A stretch of DNA of 51,736 nucleotides from Fidelibacterota bacterium (GTDB lineage: Bacteria; Fidelibacterota; Marinisomatia; Marinisomatales; TCS55). The stretch spans positions 1 to 51,736 of the forward strand of contig JABGZQ010000061.1 of NCBI GenBank assembly GCA_018674655.1. The letters are read 5' to 3'. Both the position numbers and the translations under genes were made by a program. The notes beneath the pieces were generated by a model. It ran no database searches, had not been told where the DNA came from, and saw only the letters and a list, made by a program, of their open reading frames with translations. Shown here piece after piece: positions 8,653 through 18,616 of this stretch; within the stretch, counting starts at the first letter, position 1; every line of letters begins with the position of its first letter.

Positions 8653-9216
8653 CTAATTTTCCTCTTTGCACATAGGGAGTAATTTTGAATTAATATCTTT
8701 TAAATTGGATAATATTTTATCTTTTTCTGATACCAACTTATCACCGTTTCCCCATGCTATTCCAATATCCGTATCATCCCAATGAATACCATATTCATCT
8801 TCCGGGTGATAGATTTCAGTACATTTATATTGAAAAATAGCTGAATCAGATATTACAAAATATCCATGTGCAAATCCGGGAGGAATGTAAAAACGTGTAT
8901 GATCTTCATCATCCAGAACCGCTGATTCATACTGGCCAAATGTGGGGGAATTCTGTCGAATATCTACGGCAACATCCAATACTTTCCCTTTGCTTACCCA
9001 AACCAGTTTACCTTGAGGATATTTTAGCTGATAATGTAATCCGCGGAGCACCCCTTTGGCTGATTTTGCTTGATTCTCCTGTACAAAGGATGTGGGTAAT
9101 CCGTGAGATAGAAAATCAGTTGTTTTAAAGGATTCGAAAAAGTAACCTCGCTGATCTAAATGAACTTTGGGTTGAATTTTTATTACACCGAAGATTGACG
9201 TATTTATGACTTTCAT
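8653..9216 (-). CDS. rfbC: dTDP-4-dehydrorhamnose 3,5-epimerase
   Basis: Epimerises dTDP-4-keto-6-deoxyglucose at C3 and C5 on the way to dTDP-rhamnose. The 187-residue cupin protein has 'HLDQRGYFFESF' at the N-terminus, the active-site His in 'VLRGLHYQ', 'KLVWVSKGKVLDVAVDIR', and 'PPGFAHGYFV'. The rest of the rfb pathway (rfbA, B, D) is not in the window. The gene overlaps ugd by four bases and abuts serS, so it sits in a mixed sugar-nucleotide and translation operon. Confidence 0.93.
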   Translation of the reverse strand: MKVINTSIFGVIKIQPKVHLDQRGYFFESFKTTDFLSHGLPTSFVQENQAKSAKGVLRGLHYQLKYPQGKLVWVSKGKVLDVAVDIRQNSPTFGQYESAVLDDEDHTRFYIPPGFAHGYFVISDSAIFQYKCTEIYHPEDEYGIHWDDTDIGIAWGNGDKLVSEKDKILSNLKDINSKLLPMCKEEN

Positions 9217-10526
9217 TGATGCAATTTTCGACCAACGTTGTCAAAGGTGAATCCACAAGACTCCAATCCTTGAATGCTTAATATATTTTTTGTATCCAGG
9301 ATAACTGGAAAACGCATTAAATCTTTTAATTCATTTAAGTCCAACCCTCGGAATTCATTCCATTCGGTGAGGATGATACATCCATCTGCACTTTTAACAG
9401 CATCCTGCCAAGAGTCAAAGTACTTAATATTTGGAAAGTGGTTTTTAAAATTGTCCATTGCAATGGGATCATAGGCATGGACACTTGCACCTAATTCAAC
9501 TAGTTTAGATACAATTACTCTGGAAGCAGCTTCTCGCACATCATCTGTTTGGGGTTTAAATGCCAATCCTAAAACTGCTATGGTTTTACCATTAACAGAG
9601 TCACCCATTAGGCGGGATAATTTTTCAACCATTCTAACTTTTTGAGATTCATTCGTTTTAATCGCTGCTTCAATTGTACGCAATGGACTTCCATACTTCT
9701 GTCCAGTTGCCGCTAAGGCATGGGTGTCTTTTGGAAAACAAGATCCACCATATCCCGGACCCGGATGTAAAAATTTCGAACTAATTCTTCCATCAAGACC
9801 CATGGCTCTTGCCACTTCATGTACATCGGCACCTACGGATTCGCAGAGATTCGCAATTTCATTTATATAACTAATCTTTAAGGATAAAAAAGCGTTGGCA
9901 GCATATTTAATCATTTCCGCCGTTTCCACCGACGTGGAAAGGATTGGTGTTTCATTGATATACAATGGTCGATATACTTCCTCCATTAAATCAATAGCCT
10001 TTTGAGTTCTGGTTCCAATCACTACCCGATCTGGGTGTAAAAAGTCTTTTACAGCGGCACCCTCTCTTAGAAATTCCGGATTGGAAACATAATCAAAATC
10101 TCCCATAGAATTTACCGAACGAATAATTTCTTCAATTCGCTTTCCTGTTCCAATGGGTACTGTACTTTTGGTGCATACAATCTTGTACCCATTCAAATTC
10201 TCACCAATCGTTTTAGCCACAGCTTCAACAACACTCAAATTTGCCTCACCATTGCTTCCTTGAGGTGTACCAACCGTAATAAACACAATATCGGACTTCT
10301 GAATGATTTTTGAAATATTCGCCGAAAAATGAAGACGCCCTTTATTTACATTTTTCTTAACAAGCGTTTTAAGACCTGGCTCATAGATTGGAATTTCACC
10401 TGCGTTTAGACGTTCAATTTTTTCTTGATCTATATCAACACAGGTAACTTGGTGCCCAAATTCAGAAATACCAGCGCCACCAACAAGACCCACATACCCT
10501 GTGCCAATAAATGTAATTTTTTTCAT
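9213..10526 (-). CDS. ugd: UDP-glucose 6-dehydrogenase
   Basis: Two-step NAD-dependent oxidation of UDP-glucose to UDP-glucuronate, for exopolysaccharide or glycolipid synthesis. The 437-residue protein begins with a Rossmann motif 'GTGYVGLVGG' (about 8-17). It contains 'STVPIGTG', 'NPEFLREG', the catalytic Cys in 'GPGYGGSCFPKDT', and the C-terminal domain 'VLGLAFKPQTDDVREA'. A sister enzyme acting on another UDP or GDP sugar cannot be excluded. It precedes rfbC with a four-base overlap. Confidence 0.93.
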   Translation of the reverse strand: MKKITFIGTGYVGLVGGAGISEFGHQVTCVDIDQEKIERLNAGEIPIYEPGLKTLVKKNVNKGRLHFSANISKIIQKSDIVFITVGTPQGSNGEANLSVVEAVAKTIGENLNGYKIVCTKSTVPIGTGKRIEEIIRSVNSMGDFDYVSNPEFLREGAAVKDFLHPDRVVIGTRTQKAIDLMEEVYRPLYINETPILSTSVETAEMIKYAANAFLSLKISYINEIANLCESVGADVHEVARAMGLDGRISSKFLHPGPGYGGSCFPKDTHALAATGQKYGSPLRTIEAAIKTNESQKVRMVEKLSRLMGDSVNGKTIAVLGLAFKPQTDDVREAASRVIVSKLVELGASVHAYDPIAMDNFKNHFPNIKYFDSWQDAVKSADGCIILTEWNEFRGLDLNELKDLMRFPVILDTKNILSIQGLESCGFTFDNVGRKLHQ

Positions 10527-10550
10527 TATCTATCTTTTTCCATTTTCACT

Positions 10551-12605
10551 TTAGTATAATCCTCTCCTGCGGCGAATGATCCATTCGATACATAACAAGA
10601 GAATCATAATAAATATTAGGAATTTACTTTGGTTTAATTTAATGATATTCGCCTTGAATTCTCGTCGAACTTTTGGATGCATGTTGACTAATAAACTATC
10701 GCGCACATCCCAGTGGTTAAACTGGCCTTTTGATTCATTGGAGATCATCGTTAGGAACTTTTTATTTAGATAAACTTGGTTCAGTTCAATCTGACTTTCT
10801 AAAATCTGAAATGTTCCTGTTTGTATTGGGTCTAAATTAGGATCAAAGTGAATCGAATAGTTATATTCACCCGGACTGGGTGCACGAAATCCTCCCATCC
10901 ATCGTTGCTCCTCAATATTAAATAAAATATCTCGCGTTAAAATTTCATTATCATTATCGTAAACTGAAATAATGACATTATTATTTTCACTAACTTGTTT
11001 CTCGAACGGTTGATTACCAGCTATATGAACCATTTCTCCTTGTTGAAACCTATTTTTATTCAACCTGAAATAGTTCTCATGCTCACCTCCTGTTTTTAAT
11101 AACCATGATATAGATGTCTTCCAAATAGTTGAAAATGCACCGACTTGAGATAATTTCTGTTCATAATAATATAGGGTATTTAACCCGGGAGATGTCCAGA
11201 CCATCGATCGAATATTTCTTTGTTGGTGTCGGAGCCACAAAGGCCAATCATCTTCTGTAATCGCTAAAGTATCGGATGAATTACTGCGACCTTTTATATA
11301 TATGTTATGAATTAATGGAGGAGATTCTGATTCATGAACTAATTTTTCTCCTGAATAATCCCAAAATACAGACTTCTTTTCTACGGTAGTATCCTGAACA
11401 GTTATACCAAAAATAGATGTAATACCTTTTAATGAGGCATTTGATTGATTGGGCCCAGAAATTAAAAATACGGCAGCTTGGTTGGATAAAACTTTTTTTC
11501 CTAAAATTCGCACAAAATTTGATGATAAGGGCTTAATTGGATAATTATCAAAGATAATGAGTTCATAAGGCGTTTCCCAAAACGTTTTTATGGCGGGGCG
11601 AAATAGTGTTTCATTTTTTCGTATAAAATGATCTATTTGGATTCGAGGATTTTGTTTTAACACCCGCTTAAGAACTGCGGTATTTTTATTGGGACTACCT
11701 GTTAAAAGGGCCACTTTATATCGGTCTTTTAATACTAAGATATTAAATTGTTGTCGATTATTCTGAATATTAATCTCATCTTCAACTGATGAAATTCGGA
11801 CTTCATAATTTTGTTTACCAATGTCTTTTGGCCGAAATCTAAAATTTATTTCTTTTTTAGAACCCAATCCTGATAATCGGATATGTTTTGAACCAAGTAA
11901 CTCCCGGTTAGTATATAAAGAAACGCTTAATCGATCACTGACCTTTCCCATTGATTGAACGGTAACATTCACATTAACGCCATCGCCTTTTAATACCACC
12001 GTAGGTACATCAACAGATTGAATGGCAACATCAACCAATTCAATGCCTGTGCCAATACCAACGGTATTGACTGGGACATCTAATTGTTGAAAATCTTTAA
12101 TTGGATTCTTCCCTTCAGTTATTAAGCCATCAGAAAAAATAACAACACCTGCCAACTCACTTTCAATTTGTTTTATTTTCTCTGAGACCATACCCAGGTT
12201 TGTTGTGACACCATTACCATCGATGTTCGGACGTTTAACTTTTTGAATCGTATCTGAAAACTGATATAAATCATAAGAGATATTTTTTTCTGAAAGGTGG
12301 TTTACAAATGTTTGTATACCTGATTGAATGGCGTGAATCGATGGTGTTTGATGATATTTTATACTGGCTGAGTTATCAACAAATATGGCCCAATTTAATT
12401 TCTTTTCTGATTCGCCTGATAAATTTACAATTGGATTTAATAATAAAATAATGAACGTTAATAATACAACTGATCTTATTATCAGTAGTACTTGATACCA
12501 TTTTTCATCCGCAATAATTTTATGAAGAAAAAATACCAATCCCGTGCTGATGGCCAATAACACCCATAAAGTTATATCAACTTCATGCAGGAATGAAAAT
12601 TGCAT
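10551..12605 (-). CDS. VWA-domain membrane protein
   Basis: A 684-residue protein with two N-terminal membrane helices (about residues 11-29 and 38-58), a von Willebrand factor A domain with the MIDAS start 'DNSAS' at 77-81 and 'FSDGLITEG' further on, a strand-rich middle, and a C-terminal helix ending in 'RRRRG'. A stretch around 'ALLTGSPNKN' and 'LIIFDNYPIKPL' resembles the glutamine-amidotransferase-like domain found in some of these proteins. The specific role is unknown. VWA membrane proteins of this plan often accompany MoxR/Bat systems, but none is nearby. It lies between tsaD and ugd. Confidence 0.7.
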   Translation of the reverse strand: MQFSFLHEVDITLWVLLAISTGLVFFLHKIIADEKWYQVLLIIRSVVLLTFIILLLNPIVNLSGESEKKLNWAIFVDNSASIKYHQTPSIHAIQSGIQTFVNHLSEKNISYDLYQFSDTIQKVKRPNIDGNGVTTNLGMVSEKIKQIESELAGVVIFSDGLITEGKNPIKDFQQLDVPVNTVGIGTGIELVDVAIQSVDVPTVVLKGDGVNVNVTVQSMGKVSDRLSVSLYTNRELLGSKHIRLSGLGSKKEINFRFRPKDIGKQNYEVRISSVEDEINIQNNRQQFNILVLKDRYKVALLTGSPNKNTAVLKRVLKQNPRIQIDHFIRKNETLFRPAIKTFWETPYELIIFDNYPIKPLSSNFVRILGKKVLSNQAAVFLISGPNQSNASLKGITSIFGITVQDTTVEKKSVFWDYSGEKLVHESESPPLIHNIYIKGRSNSSDTLAITEDDWPLWLRHQQRNIRSMVWTSPGLNTLYYYEQKLSQVGAFSTIWKTSISWLLKTGGEHENYFRLNKNRFQQGEMVHIAGNQPFEKQVSENNNVIISVYDNDNEILTRDILFNIEEQRWMGGFRAPSPGEYNYSIHFDPNLDPIQTGTFQILESQIELNQVYLNKKFLTMISNESKGQFNHWDVRDSLLVNMHPKVRREFKANIIKLNQSKFLIFIMILLLCIEWIIRRRRGLY

Positions 12606-12608
12606 GGC

Positions 12609-13589
12609 TTAGGCCAGTTTCATATTAGGAAGAATAGGAAAATCAATTTCACTTTGTTTTCCTTTTTCCAGATATAATTCACCTAAATAGGCTATCATCG
12701 CAGCATTATCAGTACAGAGACTCAAATCGGGGTATAGGACTTTTTCCCCAGATAGCCTCCTCTTTGTTCCCTGTCGTAATGATTGATTCGCCGCTACACC
12801 ACCAGCAATAACACAAGAATGGCAATCAGTTTCTGCTAAAGCCCATTTTAATTTTGTGATTAATACATCAATAATGGCTTGTTGGTAACTAGCAGCCACA
12901 TCTTTTAAATTGGCATTTTTCTGCTCATCCATATAATATAAAAGTGAGGTTTTTAATCCACTAAAACTGAATTCTAAATTATTTTTTTTCATCATGGCGC
13001 GAGGGAATTTAACAGCGTTTGGATTGCCACCTTTTGATAGTTTTTCAATTTCAGGTCCACCTGGATATGCCAACCCCAATATACGTGCTCCCTTATCAAA
13101 TGCTTCCCCTGCAGCATCATCACGACTCTCACCCATTAATTGATAATTATTAATATTTTTAACATACCATAATTGTGTATGTCCTCCTGAAACGAGAAGA
13201 CAGACAAATGGAAATTCTAACGTAGGGTCCGCCAGAAAGTTCGCAAAAATATGTGCTTCCAAGTGGTTGACACCAATAATTGGTAATCCCATACCTAACG
13301 ATAATCCCTTGGCAAAACATACACCAGTGATGAGCGTACCCGATAAGCCTGGTCCCTGAGTGACTGCAATCCCTTCTAACTCCTCTTTTGAAATTCCAGC
13401 ATCCTTTAAGGTATCTGAAACCATATTATTTAGGTACCTTTCATGCTCTCTTGAGGCAATTTCAGGAATAACGCCACCATATTTTTCATGGATAGCTTGA
13501 GATCGAATATGGGATGAGATTATTGAACCACTCCTACAAACCGCTGTTGCAGTCTCATCGCAGGACGTTTCAATCCCCAGAACGATCAA
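12609..13589 (-). CDS. tsaD: tRNA N6-adenosine threonylcarbamoyltransferase TsaD
   Basis: Transfers the threonylcarbamoyl group to A37 of ANN-decoding tRNAs (t6A). The 326-residue protein has the ASKHA fold start 'GIETSCDETA', the metal-binding 'NHLEAHIFA' (H-x3-H), 'VSGGHTQLW', and 'CTDNAAMIAYLG' with the metal-binding Asp. The length is typical. It overlaps the upstream YbbR-repeat gene by four bases (ATGA), so the two are coupled. Confidence 0.97.
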   Translation of the reverse strand: MIVLGIETSCDETATAVCRSGSIISSHIRSQAIHEKYGGVIPEIASREHERYLNNMVSDTLKDAGISKEELEGIAVTQGPGLSGTLITGVCFAKGLSLGMGLPIIGVNHLEAHIFANFLADPTLEFPFVCLLVSGGHTQLWYVKNINNYQLMGESRDDAAGEAFDKGARILGLAYPGGPEIEKLSKGGNPNAVKFPRAMMKKNNLEFSFSGLKTSLLYYMDEQKNANLKDVAASYQQAIIDVLITKLKWALAETDCHSCVIAGGVAANQSLRQGTKRRLSGEKVLYPDLSLCTDNAAMIAYLGELYLEKGKQSEIDFPILPNMKLA

Positions 13590-14581
13590 CCAACCCTCTT
13601 GGTGACTACGAGCTCAATACTTTGTGGGGATAGATCCATCCAATCTATCACATCAATAGGTGTATGAACTTTGACATCATAAAATTGCTGCTGTACATTC
13701 CATAAATTGAAATCGATTGTTATAGAAATATCATCCGGTTTGAGATTCGCAATATAATTCATACCACCCACTACAGTAAGAGATACAGTTTGTGGGCTTA
13801 CGAATACTTGTAAATCTTCCCTCCCATTTAAAATTTTTACGGGAATTTCACTGATGATCCGCTCGCTGATTGATTGAATACTTTGTTGAAAAGTAACATC
13901 TTTGGGCGTGTACTCAATTAATTGACCTCGCCCTGCTTCTAACCCTAGGGTAAGGAGAATTCGATTGGTTGCGTCTAAGACTGTGTCCGGTTTGGAATAA
14001 ACCTTTGTAACATTTTCAACCAGATTCCACGACCCAGCGATTTTTACTTTATTTGGTGAAATCAAGGGAGTACCCACAATTGTATACCCTGGAGCAGGTT
14101 GGATTAATATATTTGGATGAACAGGAACCACTTTCTCCATATACTCATCAAGGCTGATATGAATAGAACTGGGATAGATTACCTCAACATAGTTCACTTC
14201 GAAATTGGAAGGAATGACCACTTTTTGCGGATACCGTTCAAAATAATCATTCAGAATAAAATCGTATTCTTCTGAAATGCGCTCTAAATCAAGAACAAGC
14301 TTAAAATCCGGTATGAATTTCTTAAGAAAAATAGTCTTGAATAAAGACCGGCCTCGACCGCGAAGTCGCACTTTTGCTGAAGATGGAACCTCCTCTTTAT
14401 GGGCATGACCAGCGGGTAAATTTCGAGCCTCAATAGGGACGTCTACTACCATTGTATATTCATTTTCACTCACAACGAAGAACCATAGCAAAACGGCCAA
14501 CCCAATGGCTCCAAGCCGAATCCCTATGTGTTGCAAACGGAGGAAGGACTTTATTTTTTTAGGACTGGACACCTTCCCCAT
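13586..14581 (-). CDS. YbbR-repeat protein (CdaR-like)
   Basis: A 331-residue protein with an N-terminal cytoplasmic basic stretch, one membrane helix (about residues 26-43) and an extracytoplasmic strand-rich region containing YbbR-type repeats ('VVDVPIEARNLP', 'IPVKILNGRE'). In Firmicutes the related CdaR regulates the diadenylate cyclase CdaA, but no cdaA is in this window, so a role in c-di-AMP control is not shown. It sits between rpsA and tsaD. Confidence 0.75.
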   Translation of the reverse strand: MGKVSSPKKIKSFLRLQHIGIRLGAIGLAVLLWFFVVSENEYTMVVDVPIEARNLPAGHAHKEEVPSSAKVRLRGRGRSLFKTIFLKKFIPDFKLVLDLERISEEYDFILNDYFERYPQKVVIPSNFEVNYVEVIYPSSIHISLDEYMEKVVPVHPNILIQPAPGYTIVGTPLISPNKVKIAGSWNLVENVTKVYSKPDTVLDATNRILLTLGLEAGRGQLIEYTPKDVTFQQSIQSISERIISEIPVKILNGREDLQVFVSPQTVSLTVVGGMNYIANLKPDDISITIDFNLWNVQQQFYDVKVHTPIDVIDWMDLSPQSIELVVTKRVG

Positions 14582-14608
14582 AATGATTTTGGTAGCTGAG
14601 CCGTAGGA

Positions 14609-16594
14609 TTATTCTACTTCTGGCTCAGAATCACTTTCAGTTTCTTCAGTGGAAATAGAAGGAATTTCAATTGTTTCTCCAACTATTTCTTCCTGACTTT
14701 TCAGATATTCCTCAACATCATCTATTTTATCCGGTTTGTCAGCACTTAGTTCATCTGAGAAAAGAACAACTTTCTTGTCATCTGGTTTTACTTCCATAAC
14801 AACACCGATCATTTTTTGACCAGAATTATATTTTGAAGAAAGTGCTTTCCGTTGTCGTTTAGGCTGACGTCCAAATGGAATAATTCCTTCCACATCATTG
14901 TCTAAAATCAAAATGACACCTTTATCTAAAACACGGACTATTTCACCTTCTACTTCTTTACCAGTTTCAAATTGTTTTACCAATTCTGGCCAGGGGTCAT
15001 CACTGACTTGTTTTAGCCCCAAAGCAATTCGCCTACTTTCTCGGGAAACTTCAAGAACACGTACTTCTACTTCTTGATCTTTTTCAATGATTTCTTTTGG
15101 ATGGCGAACAATCTTTGTCCAAGACAGATCCGATACATGTATTAAACCATCAATCCCTTCTTCCAATTCAACAAATGCACCGAACTGAGTTAGGTTGATC
15201 ACTTTTCCCTTAACGATGGTTCCAACCATATATTTTTCTTCAATCTGATCCCAGGGATCATCTTGAAGTTGTTTGGCGCCCAAACTTATCTTCCGATCTT
15301 CGGAATCAATGGCTAATACAACGGCTTCGACTTCATCGCCGAGTGAATACATTTCAGATGGATTTTTTATGTGGCGAGTCCAGGACATTTCTGAAACATG
15401 AACTAATCCTTCGATTCCTGGCTCAATTTCAACGAATGCACCATAGTTAGTCATACTAACAATTTTACCGTTAATATTAGTTCCTTCTGGATATCGCTCG
15501 TCTACGTTATCCCATGGATGAGGCGTCAATTGTTTTAAACCAAGTGAAACACGCTTTTTTTCCTGATCAAAATCAATGATTTTGACTGTAAGTGTATCAT
15601 CCATTCCAATTAATTCAGATGGATGACTAACGCGACCCCAACTTAAGTCTGTAATATGAAGTAATCCGTCAATACCGCCTAGATCGATAAAAACACCGAA
15701 ATCAGTAATATTTTTAACACGACCTTCCATCACACTACCGACTTCAAGTTTATCAAATAACTCATCTCGTTGTTCCGCCATGCTTTCTTCTAAGATTGCC
15801 TTGTGGGATACAACTACGTTTTTACGAAATTCATTAAACTTAACGACTCGAAGATCAATATCTGAATTAATATATTTATCAAAATCTTTTACGGGTCGTA
15901 CATCAATTTGAGAGCCAGGTAAAAATGCCTGAACGCCATTCAAATCAACGATCATTCCACCTTTGATGCGGCGAATAATCCGTCCACTGATGATTTCACC
16001 CGTTTCATGATGGTTACGCAATTCAGTCCAGCGACGAAGAAAATCTGCTTTTTCTTTCGACAATACCGTTTTGCCACTCTCATCTTCCATCCGTTCAAGA
16101 TAAACATCCAGTTTCTCACCAACTTCAGGAAGATTATCTTCTGTGAATTCATCTCGGTGGATGACACCTTCAGATTTAAATCCAATATCAATTAGGATTT
16201 CCTTTTCATTCATGCCAATCACACGTCCAGTAACAATTTCACGTTCATTTATTTCAGAAAAAGTTGATAAATATCTGTCCTGTTCTTCTTGGGGCACATC
16301 TTCGGTTACCTCTGAATTGAGAAGATCTTCCATTGATACTTTTCGAACGTCATTAAAGAGATCGGCTCCCAAGTAATTCAATTCTGCTTTTGCCTCTTCA
16401 GCCGGTGTGTCGACTTCTGTAGATTCTTCTGGAGGTGAATCCGCACTAGATAAATCTGCTTCAGGCATTTCTGCATTTGCAGGGTTTACACCATTAGAAG
16501 TCGTAGGCGCTTCTTCAACTACGTCAGCGCTGACTGATAATTCTAATGAATCTTCAGTCTGTTCAACGACAGGTTTTTGTTCTATTTCACTCAT
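14609..16594 (-). CDS. rpsA: 30S ribosomal protein S1
   Basis: Binds mRNA leaders and helps load them on the ribosome. The 661-residue protein contains a series of S1 (OB) repeats, visible from recurring 'G-x-V-x(2-3)-F/Y-G-A/V-F-V/I' blocks such as 'NITDFGVFIDL', 'SMTNYGAFVEI' and 'NLTQFGAFVEL'. It begins with an acidic, Glu- and Ser-rich extension of about 110 residues before the first repeat and has an acidic tail. This is longer than E. coli S1 (557) and is common in the FCB lineage. cmk lies directly upstream, the same pairing as in many bacteria. Confidence 0.95.
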   Translation of the reverse strand: MSEIEQKPVVEQTEDSLELSVSADVVEEAPTTSNGVNPANAEMPEADLSSADSPPEESTEVDTPAEEAKAELNYLGADLFNDVRKVSMEDLLNSEVTEDVPQEEQDRYLSTFSEINEREIVTGRVIGMNEKEILIDIGFKSEGVIHRDEFTEDNLPEVGEKLDVYLERMEDESGKTVLSKEKADFLRRWTELRNHHETGEIISGRIIRRIKGGMIVDLNGVQAFLPGSQIDVRPVKDFDKYINSDIDLRVVKFNEFRKNVVVSHKAILEESMAEQRDELFDKLEVGSVMEGRVKNITDFGVFIDLGGIDGLLHITDLSWGRVSHPSELIGMDDTLTVKIIDFDQEKKRVSLGLKQLTPHPWDNVDERYPEGTNINGKIVSMTNYGAFVEIEPGIEGLVHVSEMSWTRHIKNPSEMYSLGDEVEAVVLAIDSEDRKISLGAKQLQDDPWDQIEEKYMVGTIVKGKVINLTQFGAFVELEEGIDGLIHVSDLSWTKIVRHPKEIIEKDQEVEVRVLEVSRESRRIALGLKQVSDDPWPELVKQFETGKEVEGEIVRVLDKGVILILDNDVEGIIPFGRQPKRQRKALSSKYNSGQKMIGVVMEVKPDDKKVVLFSDELSADKPDKIDDVEEYLKSQEEIVGETIEIPSISTEETESDSEPEVE

Positions 16595-16614
16595 GTTAGT
16601 TTTGTTTCCTATTG

Positions 16615-17271
16615 TTAATAATTCTTTACTCTGTTGACCATAAAGTCAACCTGTTCTTCAATGGATAATTGTGATGTGTCCAACTCGATTGCATCGTCTG
16701 CTTTTTTTAAAGGCGAATGAGATCGTTCCGAATCATATGTGTCTCGTCTTCGAATTTCCTCAACCAAATCATCGATAGATTTTTCTTCTCCAATCGCCTT
16801 TAAATCCAATTGGCGCCTTTTTGCTCTCACAAAATCGTCTGCGACCAAAAAAAATTTGAATTTGGCATTGGGAAAAACAATGGTTCCAATATCTCGTCCT
16901 TCGATGACACAATCCTTATTTTCCCCTATCTGCCTTTGAATCGTTACCATGTGCTCCCTAACTTGAGGTAGAGCGCTTACTGCACTCACATGGGAAGTAA
17001 CCTTTGGCTTACGAATGAGCATTGAGACATCCTCATTATTCAGACGGACAATCAAAGCGTCCTCTATCATTTCGATTTGAATATCGACATCTTTAAGAAG
17101 AAGCTTAATGGCTTGTTCATCCGTTAACGAAATATGACCCCTTAAAACGGAAAGCGTTACACAACGATACATCGCACCCGTATCCATATAAGTAAACCCT
17201 AATTTTCGGGCTACCAACTTAGCACTAGTGCTTTTTCCTGTTGCTGCAGGTCCGTCTATGGCGACAATCAT
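16615..17271 (-). CDS. cmk: Cytidylate kinase
   Basis: Phosphorylates CMP and dCMP with ATP. The 218-residue protein has the P-loop 'DGPAATGKSTSAK' (about 5-17), 'YMDTGAMYRCVT' in the nucleotide pocket, 'IEGRDIGTIVFPNA', and the lid region 'RRRDTYDSERSHSPL'. It is immediately upstream of rpsA with 20 bases between them, the classic cmk-rpsA order. Confidence 0.96.
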   Translation of the reverse strand: MIVAIDGPAATGKSTSAKLVARKLGFTYMDTGAMYRCVTLSVLRGHISLTDEQAIKLLLKDVDIQIEMIEDALIVRLNNEDVSMLIRKPKVTSHVSAVSALPQVREHMVTIQRQIGENKDCVIEGRDIGTIVFPNAKFKFFLVADDFVRAKRRQLDLKAIGEEKSIDDLVEEIRRRDTYDSERSHSPLKKADDAIELDTSQLSIEEQVDFMVNRVKNY

Positions 17272-17352
17272 CTTTTTTCCACTCTCAATTAGCCAAGAAA
17301 TTTACGTTGCTATTGAAAGATAACCAATGAATATGACATTTCATAAAAATTA

Positions 17353-18063
17353 TTAGTTGTTCATTTTTTTTAACGATTTTACTTCTCTCTCTATTAAATC
17401 CCGCCATGTACCTATAGGCATATTCCCCAGTTCAATCGGACCAAACTGGATTCGCTCCAAACTAAATAGTTTTCGCTTCATACGGTACATCAATCGTCGG
17501 ATTTCCCGTTTTTTCCCTTGATATAACCTGAGCATTATAATGGCACGGCCTTTATTTTGTTTTTGTTCAACCACTTCAGCTTTCCCCCATTCTTTTTGAC
17601 CGATATATACTTTCTTTTCCATTCTTTTGATTTCCCAATCTCGAAATGTTTTATCAATTTCAACTTTGTATATCCGTGGAATTCTATTTTTTGGATGCAT
17701 GAGTCGGTTGGCCAATTCACCATCATTGGTTAAAATGAGTAATCCAGTTGTATCCTTGTCTAAGCGACCAACAGGAAACAGACGCTCATCCGTTTGAATC
17801 AGGTCCATTACCGTTTTACGTTTCAATGGATCTTTGACAGTAGTAATGTATCCAATAGGTTTATTCAATAGAATAAATCTTGTATTGGTCTCAGGTTGGA
17901 TCCGTTTATTATCAAAACGAACTTCATCAGAATGTTGCACATCATAGGCAGGGTTCATTTCCACAATACCATTTACAGTGACAGTTGCCCCTTGAATAAG
18001 CTCATCTGCTTCTCGTCTAGAGGAAATACCTGACTGAGCTAAATATTTATTTAAACGCATCAA
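17353..18063 (-). CDS. rluB: 23S rRNA pseudouridine synthase, RsuA/RluB family
   Basis: Makes pseudouridine in 23S rRNA (RluB type, position 2605 in E. coli). The 236-residue protein starts with an S4 RNA-binding domain ('MMRLNKYLAQSGISSRREAD'). The catalytic block 'PVGRLDKDTTGLLILTNDG' contains the catalytic Asp, and 'YQGKKREIRRLM' is the family's third motif. RluE or RluF type cannot be fully excluded, but proximity to scpA/scpB fits rluB. Its start overlaps the end of scpB by 17 bases. Confidence 0.9.
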   Translation of the reverse strand: MMRLNKYLAQSGISSRREADELIQGATVTVNGIVEMNPAYDVQHSDEVRFDNKRIQPETNTRFILLNKPIGYITTVKDPLKRKTVMDLIQTDERLFPVGRLDKDTTGLLILTNDGELANRLMHPKNRIPRIYKVEIDKTFRDWEIKRMEKKVYIGQKEWGKAEVVEQKQNKGRAIIMLRLYQGKKREIRRLMYRMKRKLFSLERIQFGPIELGNMPIGTWRDLIEREVKSLKKMNN

Positions 18064-18613
18064 TTTGATCCGTAAGAACCGGTTGCTCTTCCATCAATTC
18101 GGAGATCTCTTTGAGCTTTGGTAATTCTGAAAGACGAATTAATCCAAAGGCCTGAAGGAATGCCTCTGTTGTCATATACATCAGTGGCCTTCCCGGTGCT
18201 TCATCTCTTCCTTTAATTTTAATAAGGGATTTTTTCAATAATGTTTTGATGACACCTACACAATCTACTCCTCTAATCGCTTCTATATCTACACGACTAA
18301 TGGGTTGCTTATAAGCTACAATTGATAGAACTTCTAAAGCAGCTTGAGACAGATGGAGTTGCCCCGTTTTATTGAGTAAACGGCGGACATAAGTATCATA
18401 AGCAGGTTTTGTCCGAAGTTGATACCCACCAGCCACATTTTGAATTTCAAATGATTTTCCCTGTTCAATATACTGCATGGATAGTCGATTAGAAACTGCT
18501 TCTAAATTTGGGGGATCATTTTCGAATACTATGTTGACTTTTTTTTGTGTCAATGGCTCTGGGCTTGCAAAAAGGAGAGCTTCAATAATGAGATCTTTAT
18601 CTTCAAGTGCCAT
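18047..18613 (-). CDS. scpB: Segregation and condensation protein B
   Basis: Kite subunit of the SMC-ScpAB chromosome condensation complex. The 188-residue protein has two winged-helix units with 'IIEALLFASPEPLT' at the start and 'LSQAALEVLSIVAYKQPISR' in the middle, followed by 'IEAIRGVDCVGVIKTLL'. It lies three bases after scpA and overlaps the pseudouridine synthase gene, the conserved scpA-scpB-rluB order. Confidence 0.95.
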   Translation of the reverse strand: MALEDKDLIIEALLFASPEPLTQKKVNIVFENDPPNLEAVSNRLSMQYIEQGKSFEIQNVAGGYQLRTKPAYDTYVRRLLNKTGQLHLSQAALEVLSIVAYKQPISRVDIEAIRGVDCVGVIKTLLKKSLIKIKGRDEAPGRPLMYMTTEAFLQAFGLIRLSELPKLKEISELMEEQPVLTDQIDAFK

Positions 18614-18616
18614 TTA

